Of a DNA stretch of 64,000 bases, positions 34,852 through 43,636 are shown one piece after another (position 1 is the first letter of the stretch; each line of letters opens with the position of its first letter). The position numbers were made by a program, and so were the translations under genes. Source of the DNA: Gammaproteobacteria bacterium (lineage in GTDB: Bacteria > Pseudomonadota > Gammaproteobacteria > HK1). The stretch spans positions 806,001 through 870,000 of the forward strand of contig WLWT01000003.1 of assembly GCA_012103455.1 (NCBI GenBank), read 5' to 3'. A model generated the notes under the pieces. The model saw nothing but the letters and a program-made list of their open reading frames with translations, was not told where the DNA came from and did no database searches.

Positions 34852-36054
34852 GTGCCTTTATTGCAATACAAAGCGATTGACGAGCGCGGTAAGACCACCA
34901 GCGGGCGCATCGAAGCGGTCAATGCCGCCGATCTGGAAATGCGCCTGATGCGCATGGGTTTGGATCTCATCAATTATCGACAGGTGCGCACTTTTATCCG
35001 CCGCGGCGGCCGGGCGGTGCCGCGGCGTGAACTCATCGCCTTCTGTTTGCATCTGGAGCAATTGGTGTCCTGCGGTGTACCGCTGATCGAGGGCCTCACG
35101 GATTTGCGTGATTCGGTTGAGGCGCCGCGGTTGCGCGAAACCATCGCCAGCATGATCGAAGCCATCGAAGGCGGTGAAACTCTGTCCGGGGCCATGGCGT
35201 TGTACCCGCGGGTGTTCGATCATGTATTCGTAAGCCTTATCCGCGCGGGCGAGCTGTCCGGGCGAGTGGGGGAGGTGTTACGCAAGGTCACCGAAAGCTT
35301 GAAATGGCAAGATGAGCAGGCCGCCCATGTCAAACGGTTGATGGCTTACCCTCTAGTCGTCGCGGTGGTGGTGGGCGGTGTAGTGCTATTCCTGATGTAT
35401 TACCTGGTGCCCCAACTGGTCAGTTTTATCAAAACCGTGGGTCAGGAGCTGCCGGCGCATACCCGGGCGCTTATCGCCGTGTCCGATTTCGTCGTCGAAT
35501 TCTGGTACCTGGTGGGGCTCGGGCCGTTCGTCGCGTTCGGGGTTCTAGTCTTGCTGAAACGGGCCAGTCCGGCGGTGGACTTGGTTCTTGACGGCCTCAA
35601 GTTACGGCTGTGGGTAGTGGGGCCGATCTTGAAGAAGATCATCTTGGCGCGTTTTGCCAATTATTTTGCCATGCTGTACGCCTCGGGTATCACCGTGCTC
35701 GAGTGCATCCGCATCAGCGAGACCCTGGTCAACAATAAAGCAGTGCAGGAGGCGACGCGCCGGGCGGAGCGCCGGATCCGGGAAGGCGCCAGCATCAGCG
35801 CCGGATTCGAGAGCGCCGGCCTGTTTCCACCGTTGGTGCTGCGCATGTTGAGGGTCGGGGAGAGTAGCGGTGCGCTGGATACGGCGCTTTTGAACATCAG
35901 CTATTTTTACGAACGGGATGTGCGTGAATCGATCGAGCGTATGCAGGCGATGATCGGTCCGGCGATGACTTTCATTTTGGGTGGAGTCCTCATCTGGGTC
36001 ATGATCTCGGTGCTAGCTCCCATCTACGATGCCATCACTCGCCTCGATATTTAG
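34852..36054 (+). CDS. mshG: MshG-like inner-membrane platform protein
   Basis: GspF/PilC-family protein of 400 residues from a GTG 10 bases after mshE. Two T2SSF domains are visible, each beginning with the F/L-x-x-x-L-x-x-L-x-x-x-G-x-x-L/I-x-E/C pattern (FCLHLEQLVSCGVPLIEGL near residue 63; FANYFAMLYASGITVLECI near residue 267), and three membrane helices (about 165-190, 220-240, 370-395). It forms the rotor or platform turned by MshE. The next gene starts inside its 3' end with a 26-base overlap. Confidence 0.92.
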   Translation: MPLLQYKAIDERGKTTSGRIEAVNAADLEMRLMRMGLDLINYRQVRTFIRRGGRAVPRRELIAFCLHLEQLVSCGVPLIEGLTDLRDSVEAPRLRETIASMIEAIEGGETLSGAMALYPRVFDHVFVSLIRAGELSGRVGEVLRKVTESLKWQDEQAAHVKRLMAYPLVVAVVVGGVVLFLMYYLVPQLVSFIKTVGQELPAHTRALIAVSDFVVEFWYLVGLGPFVAFGVLVLLKRASPAVDLVLDGLKLRLWVVGPILKKIILARFANYFAMLYASGITVLECIRISETLVNNKAVQEATRRAERRIREGASISAGFESAGLFPPLVLRMLRVGESSGALDTALLNISYFYERDVRESIERMQAMIGPAMTFILGGVLIWVMISVLAPIYDAITRLDI

Positions 36055-37681
36055 CTTCTCGCCACGCCGCGTATTGATTCTGTCCGCAGGGCAGTTGGCG
36101 GTTTTTGACTGGCGCGCGGGCGCGGTGAATCTGCCGCCGTTGGTATTCGAGAACAGCGAATGCGGACTCGGGGATTTCGCCCGCTATTCGAGTTCCGGGC
36201 CATCTATCCCGGCTTATTTCTTGGTGGATGTGGTGGAGGAGGAGTTTCGTGAAGAAACCATCCCGCATGCGATGGGGGCCGATCGATGGGCGCTGCTACG
36301 CAACCGCCAAAACCGCTTGTTCCGCGAGTCGTCTCACTCCGGGGCGATCATTCAGGGCCGTGAGAAGGACGGGCGGCGTGACGATATAGTCCTGTTCTCG
36401 GCGCTCATCCGCCCCGAGTTGGTGACGCCGTGGCTGGCCCGGCTCACCGAGGCGAAAGTACCGCTAATAGGTATCTATTCGGTCCCGGTTCTAAGTCCCG
36501 GGGTGCTGAAAAAGATCCAGCTACGAACGCACGACGTGCTGTTGGTCACGCTCCAGGAATCCGGCGGTTTACGCCAGTCCTACATTCGCCGTGGACACCT
36601 GAAAGTGAGCCGCTTGGCTATGGCGCCACGGCTAGCTCCTGGCCAGCAAGCCAGCTACATCTTGACCGAGATAGCGACCTTGCGCCGTTATCTGAACAGC
36701 TTGAGGATGTTCGATTCGGGCACCGCCATGGATATCGTAATCTTGGCCGGGGGCAGCCTGCTCGATGATCTGCGGCGGATGGCGGTGGCGTCGGAGGATG
36801 TGCATCTGCAGGTGCTCGATTTGAACGACGTGGGCCGCGGCCTCGGTATGCGCACGCCGGTCAACTCGTCCTACGCCGATGCCCTGTTCGCCCATCTGCT
36901 GGCACACCAGGCGCCGCCGAACTATTACGGGCGCAGTGAAGATACCCGCTATATCAACCATCACCGTGCACGCCTGGCGATGTCCGCGATGAGTATCATC
37001 ACGGTGTTGGCCAGCATCGCGTTCAGCGGATTTCGGTTTGGCGAAAGTGTTTTAACCCATCACGATGCGGCCAGCATCAGTGAACAAGCGGTGTTCTACG
37101 AGAAGCGCTACCACGCCGGCAAACAGGGCCTGACCGGGCTCTACAAAAAAGTCGGTCTGCCCGAGGATATAGGGCTAAGCCCCATGGAACTGCGCCAAGC
37201 CGTGCAATTGGTCGAGCAGCTAAAGGCGTACCGCGCGCACCCATGGCCGACATTGGTTGCGCTAAGCCGCGGGTTGAAGGTTTTCGATGCGGTGCGCATC
37301 GAGCGCATTGTGTGGGGCACCAGCATCGATCCGCAGGCACAGTTGAGCGAACGCGGTAGCATCCTGTCCGATCCTAATGCCCGGTTCGCAGTGGTTGCGC
37401 CATCCACGCAGGAGGCCGGGGTCTACTTCCATTTGGCGCGTGTCAGCGGGCGCATCGAACCTTTTGATGGGGACTATAGGGATGCCCTGGACCAGGTTAA
37501 CCGCTTCGCCGGGTTCTTGAGTCAACTCGACGGTGTGCACGGCGTCGAGATCCGCCGCCAGCCGTTTAATGCGAGTTCTAGAAACCGCTTGCTCGGCAAT
37601 GTCGCGGGGGCCAGGGCGGCGGCGAGATTCGAGTTGCGCCTAGTGCTCAAAATAGGCGGCAAGGCCGATGCGGCTGGCTGA
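36029..37681 (+). CDS. PilM/PilN-like pilus assembly protein (MshI position)
   Basis: A 550-residue protein with an N-terminal actin-like PilM/GspL-type half (RVLILSAGQLAVFDW...; FSALIRPELVTPWLARL; DIVILAGGSLLDDL) and one membrane helix near residues 315-335 (AMSIITVLASIAFSGFRFG), followed by a periplasmic part like PilN/GspL-C. It therefore looks like a joint MshI-type inner-membrane scaffold. It overlaps mshG by 26 bases and the next gene by 14 bases. The match is by layout and neighbours; sequence motifs are weak. Confidence 0.65.
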   Translation: MPSLASIFSFSPRRVLILSAGQLAVFDWRAGAVNLPPLVFENSECGLGDFARYSSSGPSIPAYFLVDVVEEEFREETIPHAMGADRWALLRNRQNRLFRESSHSGAIIQGREKDGRRDDIVLFSALIRPELVTPWLARLTEAKVPLIGIYSVPVLSPGVLKKIQLRTHDVLLVTLQESGGLRQSYIRRGHLKVSRLAMAPRLAPGQQASYILTEIATLRRYLNSLRMFDSGTAMDIVILAGGSLLDDLRRMAVASEDVHLQVLDLNDVGRGLGMRTPVNSSYADALFAHLLAHQAPPNYYGRSEDTRYINHHRARLAMSAMSIITVLASIAFSGFRFGESVLTHHDAASISEQAVFYEKRYHAGKQGLTGLYKKVGLPEDIGLSPMELRQAVQLVEQLKAYRAHPWPTLVALSRGLKVFDAVRIERIVWGTSIDPQAQLSERGSILSDPNARFAVVAPSTQEAGVYFHLARVSGRIEPFDGDYRDALDQVNRFAGFLSQLDGVHGVEIRRQPFNASSRNRLLGNVAGARAAARFELRLVLKIGGKADAAG

Positions 37682-38336
37682 TGTCGAGTGGCGGTTGCTG
37701 CGCGGTTCCATGATGGTTTCGGCCATCTGCCTCACGCTGGGTGGGGCATTGATCTATGGCGCGGCCCAGATCGCCGCGGAGGCGGAACGCAGATACATGG
37801 CCGATAGGGGACGCTATCAGTCGGCCCGGGCCAGGTACCTTAGGTTGGATGATGAAAAACGCCTGCTTGATGAGTTTGCCCCGAAGTTTGCCCTATTCCG
37901 CGAGCACGGTCTGATTGGCACCGAGCAGCGTCTGAGTTGGGTTGAGGCTTTACGCGCTGTGGCGGTAGGGTTGAAGCTTGCGGCCTTGCAATACGAGATC
38001 GGCACGCAGGAAGCGTTTAGTCCTGAGTTCACCGTTCCCGCCGGCAGCTTCAAGGTGTTTAGCACGGACATGCAGTTGAAAATGGGGCTACTGCATGAGG
38101 GCGATCTGCGGGCGCTGTTGACCGCGCTCGAGGAGGCGGCACGTGGACAGTTCAGTGTCACCAACTGTCGTTTCGATCGCAGCCCCGGTAGCTTCGACGA
38201 TACCACGGTGGCCAGCCGGGCGAACTTGGAAGTGCGCTGCAATCTACGATGGCTATTGGTAAAAAACCGGGTCCGGCGCGATGAGACCCGCTATGACGAT
38301 AAGCAGGGCGATGATAGGCGGGGCGATGATAGATAG
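37668..38336 (+). CDS. PilO/MshJ-like pilus assembly protein
   Basis: 222 residues with a single N-terminal membrane helix (about 14-36, MMVSAICLTLGGALIYGAAQIAA), a coiled-coil stretch (RRYMADRGRYQSARARYLRLDDEKRLLDEF), then a ferredoxin-like periplasmic domain, as in PilO/GspM. The C-terminal tail is a run of Arg/Asp repeats (RRDETRYDDKQGDDRRGDDR), generated by a short DNA repeat around 38281-38335. It overlaps the genes on both sides, indicating translational coupling. Confidence 0.7.
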   Translation: MRLADVEWRLLRGSMMVSAICLTLGGALIYGAAQIAAEAERRYMADRGRYQSARARYLRLDDEKRLLDEFAPKFALFREHGLIGTEQRLSWVEALRAVAVGLKLAALQYEIGTQEAFSPEFTVPAGSFKVFSTDMQLKMGLLHEGDLRALLTALEEAARGQFSVTNCRFDRSPGSFDDTTVASRANLEVRCNLRWLLVKNRVRRDETRYDDKQGDDRRGDDR

Positions 38337-38829
38337 GGCAACGAAACGGGCGCCGTGGCATGGGCGCTTACTCGCACTGGCGCTTATCACCTACTCATCC
38401 AGCGGGCTGGCACAGGAACTCGGCAGGTTGTTTGCCACCCCGGAACAACGGGCCGCATTGGATGTGGCGCGCGAAGCGTACGATCCTAACCGCCGGGAAG
38501 TCATTGTTAAGCGAGTACAAGCCGCCGCTGCGCCGCCGCCACCACCACCGTCCCAACCGATGCCCGAGTTGCTGGTGGAAGGTTTGGTGATTCGCTCCAG
38601 CGGGCACAATGCGGCGTGGGTCAACGGTACCGGGATGCTAAGTGGTGAAACCACCGCCGATGGCATACGGGTCGAAGCGGACAAGACCACCAGGGGTGTG
38701 CGCTTTGTACTGCCTTCCGGTGACGGCACCAGCGCTGTCAAACCCGGACAGTTGTTGAACCCTGATGCGGGAGAGGTGCGCGAACAATACATCTTGCCCC
38801 CGGACGATGAGGCAGCGCCAAAAAGCTGA
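38326..38829 (+). CDS. PilP/MshK-like periplasmic protein
   Basis: 167 residues from ATG 38326, which overlaps the PilO-like stop. A signal peptide is clear (WHGRLLALALITYSSSGLAQ). A Pro run (AAAAPPPPPPSQPMPELLVEGLVIRSSGHNAAWVNG) leads into a compact beta domain similar to PilP/GspC homology regions and MshK. In pili of this class such proteins link the inner-membrane scaffold to the secretin. Three in-frame ATGs precede 38326; they lie within the upstream gene and would add a tail before the signal peptide. Confidence 0.68.
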   Translation: MIDRATKRAPWHGRLLALALITYSSSGLAQELGRLFATPEQRAALDVAREAYDPNRREVIVKRVQAAAAPPPPPPSQPMPELLVEGLVIRSSGHNAAWVNGTGMLSGETTADGIRVEADKTTRGVRFVLPSGDGTSAVKPGQLLNPDAGEVREQYILPPDDEAAPKS

Positions 38830-39015
38830 GCGCTGCCGGCCTGTGCTTTTGCGAGATTGGAATTGACCACCCGCTCCTATGCGTCGGTTCACACTGTCAT
38901 TGGAAAAGGACGGTCCATGAGGCGTGGGGTGTGGGCGTACGCTTACAAGCAAACGTCCCTGAAGACGGCGAGAAGGCGATTGACGGTGTATGGCCAACCC
39001 ATTGAACGCCAGCGC

Positions 39016-41886
39016 ATGTTCGTTGTTCAGCGGCGACAGCGTGGCATTGTGCTGATGAGCATGCTGTTGGTGGTGACATTGGGAGCGGCGGCCGTCACGC
39101 TCCACGAGCTGAATCAGCGTGCCCGCAGCGGCGCGGGGCGGGATCTTGAAACCGTGCGCAAATCCAATGCGGCGTTAGTGCAAGCGCGCGAGGCGTTGTT
39201 AGGCGCGGCCATCGGCGATGTGGCGGTGTATGCCGGTTCGCCGCTGCGCCCAGGTCAGCTACCGTGGCCCGATCGGGCGCAAGATCGCATTTACGATGGT
39301 AAGAGCGATTGCGTGACCAACAACTTTCGCAGCTATCATCTCTTGGGCCGCTTTCCCTACTTGGGCGAGATAAGTTGTCATTTTGGCGGCAGGCATTCAT
39401 CCGTGGTAACGCTGGATACGTTGTACCGTGATGGCAGCGGTGAACCATTGTGGTATGCGGTGTCGCGCAATTTGGTCAACCAAGGTCAACCGCATCTTTC
39501 CATCAATCCGGATCTGGTAGACAACCCCCTGTATCCATGGATGCGGGTATGCGATTCGCGCGGCCGGTTGGTGGCCGGCCGGGTGGCCGCCGTCATCATC
39601 GCTCCCGGGCCGGCGCTGGCCCATCAGTCGCGTAGCGGGCGCACCCCCGATGCAGGACAGTACTTGGAGCGCATCAGTGTGCGCGATGCCCGCGGGCTTC
39701 AAAGTTGGCTCAGCAATGACGAGTACAACAATGCACCGGACGATAGTAACGGTATGCGTGGCCCGGATGAGTGCCGTCAGCTTAGCGGGGGGCATGAGGC
39801 CATTGGCGAAGAATTCGTCATACCGGTGGGCGGTGATTCCGCGCAAGCCGCTCTCATCAACGATCAGTTGGTGTACGTCACCGCCGATGAGCTCGTCGAT
39901 GGCGTGCAGCGGCGGGCTATGAGTGTTGTTGCCCGGGCCTTGGAAGCGTACCGGGATGGGGCCGTGGCAGGCGGTGGAATACGGGGCCGGTTGCCGTGGA
40001 TGAGCCCTTTCGCCAACGCTTGGGAAGGGCGGTCGAATCCGGATACCGATACCACGACCCTGATGCTGGAAGGGCAGGCCGATGGTGGCGGCACCGCTGC
40101 GCTACACGACGATGACAGGGTGTTCGGGCCGCATCTGGTAGGGGCCGCCATCCGTAATCTCACCACCGGCGCATCCGGCGTAATCTTGGGCGTGTCCGAG
40201 CCGCCCGATGGCAATCTCCTCACTTCGGTCTTGCTGGGAGGCATGGATGTGAACTCCGGCACTTCTCCAAGAGATCGCTTCAGCGCCGGCGATACCTATC
40301 AGATCGCGACCTTCAGGGGCGATGCGAAGAGGATGACGCGAGAAGGTCAATTAGCGTTTCACCACCCGGATCAAGCAGAGGACCGGGCGGCCAACTTCTC
40401 GGTGGCTTGGGATTTCGCGGTGACCGGCGCGCTGGCACCGCCGGCACTCAGTGTGATTTTGGCGCCTTCCTCACCCGCGCCCAATTATCCAAGCAACTTG
40501 TTGGAGTTCGTGCGGCGAAGCCGCCTGGTGGGTGAAGTGACCGTGGATGAGGGTGGTGTTTGCCGGGTGGATGGTGTGGGCACGGGGTTGGTGCGTTGCC
40601 AAGGCCGGATGGTCCGGTCGCCTTATCTCGCGGCAAGAATCGAACAAACAGCCGGCAATGACGTCACCTTAACCCGTGTTGCCAATGCATTGGATACTGC
40701 GGCGCAGCCGTTTACGTTGGCGCAGTGGGGGATTGAGCGGGGCGATCGGATCCGAAATTTGACCGACGGGTCGCAGGGTATTGTTGCCGCTTTGGATCCG
40801 TTGACCGGCAAAGCGCTGCGGGTGGTGGCCTTGTCCGGTGGCACCGGTAATCGGTTGAGTCTTGGTGATGAGGTGAGCGTAGAACCGGCTGCTCAAGCGT
40901 TTACCGGAACCGCCACGGGTGGCTCGCGAACCACTTTGCAAGATGTGTCGCGGCCGTTGGACTTTCTCGCATTGGGCGTGACGGCGGGCGATGTACTGGT
41001 CAATACCACGGACGGCTCATATGCGTTCATCAGCGCGGCGACGGCGACGGAACTCGCCTTCAGTGCACTGGTGGGCGGCGCGGAGGGTGAATTTCAAGTT
41101 GGCGATCACTATGAGATTAGGTCGGATTTCATCGTTCAGCGGCGCATCACTTTCGATCTCTACTATAGCGGTGTGGAGTCCAAGCAGGCCTCCGCCTTGA
41201 ATCTTCGCACTATCACCGCTGGCAGCCCAACCGCCGCCGCCAGGTTGGGTGGTTTGCCGGTTCTGCCAGCGGCCGCGTTGGCCAGCAACCGGCCACTACA
41301 GTACGCGCCATACGCCGTGCGGGTAGACGATCTGGACCGCGGTGGTGCCGTTGTGGGGAGCGCGGTGGCTGATGTCAACAACGGTGGTGCCGGAGCGGAT
41401 GTGTATCTATCGACCAGAGACATAGAGCGCGATTTCGTGATCGGCGATGACATTCCCGAGTGGTTCTACGATAACGGCTGGTATGAGTTCATCTATGTGG
41501 CGGTGGGTAGCGGGTTCTCGCCGGCCGGCACCGGCAATTGCTCGGGTGGTGGCTGCATAGATGTATTCAACCGGCGTCGATCGCGCCGCGCCGAAGCGCA
41601 TTTGAGCTACATCAATACTGTACAAGCCGTGGTGGTGGGCGCCGGGTCTAGCGTGAGCAGCAGCGAGATTCGCCCTGCTGGGCAGGTGCGTCCGTCGGCG
41701 GATGTAGCGGATTATTTCGAGGAAGAAAATGCGCAAGTGTCGAGTGCGCATCAAGTTTTGGGTGGTTTTGGCGATGGTGAATTCGAGGTGGCTCCCACCG
41801 GCATCCCGCTGACCACGCTACGGCGCGAGTCCGTGTTCAACGACCAAGTTGTGAGCATTTGCGCCAATAGGGATTGCAGGAATTGA
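39016..41886 (+). CDS. Giant prepilin-like (PilX/GspK-like) protein with beta repeats
   Basis: About 956 residues from ATG 39016; ATG 38917 has a better ribosome site (AAAGGA) but would give an over-long leader. The start VVQRRQRG-IVLMSMLLVVTLGAAAVTLHEL is a type IV prepilin-like leader and helix with no Glu at mature position 5, as in PilX/GspK minor pilins. The large remainder is beta-rich and holds three copies of a ~65-residue repeat with the core G-D-x-I/V-x-N-L/T-T-D-G-S (40141, 40741 and 40981). It probably forms a pilus-tip or surface adhesin. Next gene starts 2 bases after the stop. Confidence 0.7.
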   Translation: MFVVQRRQRGIVLMSMLLVVTLGAAAVTLHELNQRARSGAGRDLETVRKSNAALVQAREALLGAAIGDVAVYAGSPLRPGQLPWPDRAQDRIYDGKSDCVTNNFRSYHLLGRFPYLGEISCHFGGRHSSVVTLDTLYRDGSGEPLWYAVSRNLVNQGQPHLSINPDLVDNPLYPWMRVCDSRGRLVAGRVAAVIIAPGPALAHQSRSGRTPDAGQYLERISVRDARGLQSWLSNDEYNNAPDDSNGMRGPDECRQLSGGHEAIGEEFVIPVGGDSAQAALINDQLVYVTADELVDGVQRRAMSVVARALEAYRDGAVAGGGIRGRLPWMSPFANAWEGRSNPDTDTTTLMLEGQADGGGTAALHDDDRVFGPHLVGAAIRNLTTGASGVILGVSEPPDGNLLTSVLLGGMDVNSGTSPRDRFSAGDTYQIATFRGDAKRMTREGQLAFHHPDQAEDRAANFSVAWDFAVTGALAPPALSVILAPSSPAPNYPSNLLEFVRRSRLVGEVTVDEGGVCRVDGVGTGLVRCQGRMVRSPYLAARIEQTAGNDVTLTRVANALDTAAQPFTLAQWGIERGDRIRNLTDGSQGIVAALDPLTGKALRVVALSGGTGNRLSLGDEVSVEPAAQAFTGTATGGSRTTLQDVSRPLDFLALGVTAGDVLVNTTDGSYAFISAATATELAFSALVGGAEGEFQVGDHYEIRSDFIVQRRITFDLYYSGVESKQASALNLRTITAGSPTAAARLGGLPVLPAAALASNRPLQYAPYAVRVDDLDRGGAVVGSAVADVNNGGAGADVYLSTRDIERDFVIGDDIPEWFYDNGWYEFIYVAVGSGFSPAGTGNCSGGGCIDVFNRRRSRRAEAHLSYINTVQAVVVGAGSSVSSSEIRPAGQVRPSADVADYFEEENAQVSSAHQVLGGFGDGEFEVAPTGIPLTTLRRESVFNDQVVSICANRDCRN
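40130..41130 (+). repeat. Three diverged ~65-residue protein repeats
   Basis: In the giant prepilin-like gene, three segments share the order: Gly-Asp or Ala start, RNLTDGS-like core, a hydrophobic strand, an ALSGG-like turn, and a closing F/L-S-x-G-D-x-Y/V-x-I/V. Positions are about 40130-40320, 40705-40900 and 40960-41130. The DNA is diverged, so these are protein-level, not recent DNA duplications. Confidence 0.65.
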
Positions 41887-41887
41887 C

Positions 41888-42652
41888 ATGCGCTCCCATG
41901 CCACCGGTTTTGCTTCCTGCGCGGGTTTCACATTGGTCGAATTGGCGATCGTCCTGACGATTATCGCCACACTGCTAGGCACATTGCTGGTGCCCCTGGC
42001 GACCCGGGTGGAGGCTAACAATATCCGCGCGACCGACCGTGCGATGGCGGAGATCCGCGAAGCTTTGCTCGGATATGCCGTGATCAATCGGCGGTTGCCG
42101 TGCCCGGATACCGATATGGACGGGTCGGAAAACGGCGGGGGGGCGGTGGTCTGTGCCGCCGATGAGGGATTTCTACCATGGGCGGACTTGGGCGCCGCCT
42201 CGGTTGATGCCTGGGGACGGTTGTACCGCTACCGGGTGACCGCGGCATTTGCCCGAGAGGGTCTGAGCCTGAGTGACACGGGCGACATTCATATCGTGAG
42301 CAGGGGCGACAATGCTAGCACCGCCGGTATTGTCGAACAGCGCGGGCGCATCGCGTTGGGTACAGGGGTGCCGGTAGTCGTCCTCTCGCACGGGCCGAAC
42401 GGTTATGGCGGAACCACGCTGAGCGGCACGCGGATCGCCGATCCCGATACCACCAACGATGAAACGCGCGACGAGCGTAATAACCGCAATGATGCCAGTT
42501 CGGAGTTCGTCTTCCGTGGTATCAGCGCCGAGGGTAGTCATTGTGATGATGCCATCGAAAGCAGAAGCTTGTGTGCTTTTGACGACAGGGTGGTGTGGCT
42601 ATCGGGCAACGTGCTCTTCAACCGTATGATCACGGCTGGCGTTTTGCCCTAG
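41888..42652 (+). CDS. Type IV prepilin (MSHA-like minor pilin)
   Basis: 254 residues. The leader MRSHATGFASCAG precedes the PilD site G-FTLVELAIVLTIIATLLGTLL, with Glu at mature position 5 intact. After the helix there is a segment AMAEIREALLGYAVINRRLPCPDTDMDGSENGG that is also found at the matching position of the upstream giant prepilin-like gene (REALLG...LPWPD), so the two genes are paralogous there. The stop lies 56 bases before the start of the inserted island. Its 3' two-thirds is duplicated, with deletions, at 46.2-46.5 kb. Confidence 0.88.
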   Translation: MRSHATGFASCAGFTLVELAIVLTIIATLLGTLLVPLATRVEANNIRATDRAMAEIREALLGYAVINRRLPCPDTDMDGSENGGGAVVCAADEGFLPWADLGAASVDAWGRLYRYRVTAAFAREGLSLSDTGDIHIVSRGDNASTAGIVEQRGRIALGTGVPVVVLSHGPNGYGGTTLSGTRIADPDTTNDETRDERNNRNDASSEFVFRGISAEGSHCDDAIESRSLCAFDDRVVWLSGNVLFNRMITAGVLP

Positions 42653-42708
42653 AGCCGTTTTGCCTTAGAGCCTTTGTCGGAGTACATGACTTTGGGGGCC
42701 ACTGCGGA
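42031..42708 (+). repeat. Left copy of the island-flanking duplication
   Basis: From GACCGACCGTGCGATGGCGG in the prepilin gene to CACTGCGGA after its stop. The same sequence recurs at 46228-46560 with about 340 internal bases (about 42287-42627) missing. The last ~45 bases match the 3' end of the histidine kinase gene read on the minus strand, showing that prepilin and kinase genes once faced each other directly. Confidence 0.85.
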
Positions 42709-42957
42709 TCCTCTCGACGGCGCGGAGCTTTTCAGGGGCGCCTGAACGGCGGTCGTCTTGACGGCTCTTCGGATAAAAGCGACCGCCCCTTATTGCCGGC
42801 AGCAGCAACGACAGCGCCGTGGTGTGGGGTTTGGCAAACACCGGGGACCGCGCGGACAGTTGAAGGGCGATGCGGCCCGGCGTATCGACACACAATGCCT
42901 TGATTGCATTGCAATCGCGGATAGAATAGGTCGTAGCAACGACTGGAAGGCGCGATT
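42653..42957. other. Left junction of the island and toxin-antitoxin promoter region
   Basis: 305 bases. Up to 42708 it is duplicated prepilin/kinase tail; from 42709 it is island DNA. A likely -10 (TAGAAT) lies at about 42923-42928, upstream of the RHH antitoxin gene; no -35 is convincing. No attachment core is evident apart from the duplication itself. Confidence 0.45.
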
Positions 42958-43200
42958 ATGGCGAGCATCACGATCCGCAACCTCGATGACGCCGTGAAGA
43001 CGCGCCTGCGGGTGCGGGCTGCAGGCAACGGCCGTTCGATGGAAGAGGAGGCGCGGCTGATCCTGCGCGATGCGGTAGAGAGCAAGCCGAGGTCCGGCAA
43101 TCTCGCCGAGTCCATACGCGCCCGGATCGCACCGCTAGGCGGTGTGGACCTGGAGCTTCCGCCGCGCGAACCTGCACGCGAGCCGCCGACCTTCGATTGA
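42958..43200 (+). CDS. FitA-like ribbon-helix-helix antitoxin
   Basis: 80 residues. The N-terminal ribbon-helix-helix reads MASITIRNLDDAVKTRLRVRAAGNGRSMEEEARLILRDAV, the FitA/Arc-type pattern, and the acidic, Pro-rich C-terminus should wrap the PIN toxin. Such antitoxins bind operator DNA as tetramers with their toxin and autoregulate. The toxin gene starts 10 bases after its stop. Confidence 0.88.
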   Translation: MASITIRNLDDAVKTRLRVRAAGNGRSMEEEARLILRDAVESKPRSGNLAESIRARIAPLGGVDLELPPREPAREPPTFD

Positions 43201-43210
43201 GCACGGTACG

Positions 43211-43636
43211 ATGACCGTGCTGCTAGACACCAACGTGGTATCCGAACTGCTGCGTCCGTCGCCCGACCCGGCGGTGGAGAGCTGGGTCGCGGAGCGCCCG
43301 GCGGCTGAACTGCATTTCTCGGCGGTCGGCGAGGCGGAGTTGCGCTACGGGGTGGCGATCCTGCCGGCGGGCCGGCGCCGGGATGCGCTGACCCTGGCCA
43401 TCGAGGCGATCCTGCGGGAAGACTTCGAGGGCCGCATCCTGCCGTTCGACAGCGACGCCGCGCGCGAGTACGCGGATATTGCCTCCGCCCGCCGTGCTGC
43501 CGGCCGCAGCGTGGCGCCGGCGGACTGCCAGATCGCGGCGATCGCCCGCTCCCGCGGCATGGCGGTGGCGACGCGCAACATCCGGGACTTCGAGGGTATC
43601 GACATCGAGATCGTCAATCCGTGGACGGCGGCGTGA
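43211..43636 (+). CDS. VapC/FitB-like PIN-domain toxin
   Basis: 141 residues, a PIN-domain ribonuclease. Acidic active-site residues appear in VLLDTNVVSELLRP (Asp), SAVGEAELRYG (Glu), SVAPADCQIAAIA (Asp) and VATRNIRDFEG (Asn/Asp). The start at 43211 is chosen; an upstream in-frame ATG lies inside the antitoxin gene. It overlaps the nuclease-methylase gene by 16 bases, so all three genes may be one transcript. Confidence 0.9.
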   Translation: MTVLLDTNVVSELLRPSPDPAVESWVAERPAAELHFSAVGEAELRYGVAILPAGRRRDALTLAIEAILREDFEGRILPFDSDAAREYADIASARRAAGRSVAPADCQIAAIARSRGMAVATRNIRDFEGIDIEIVNPWTAA

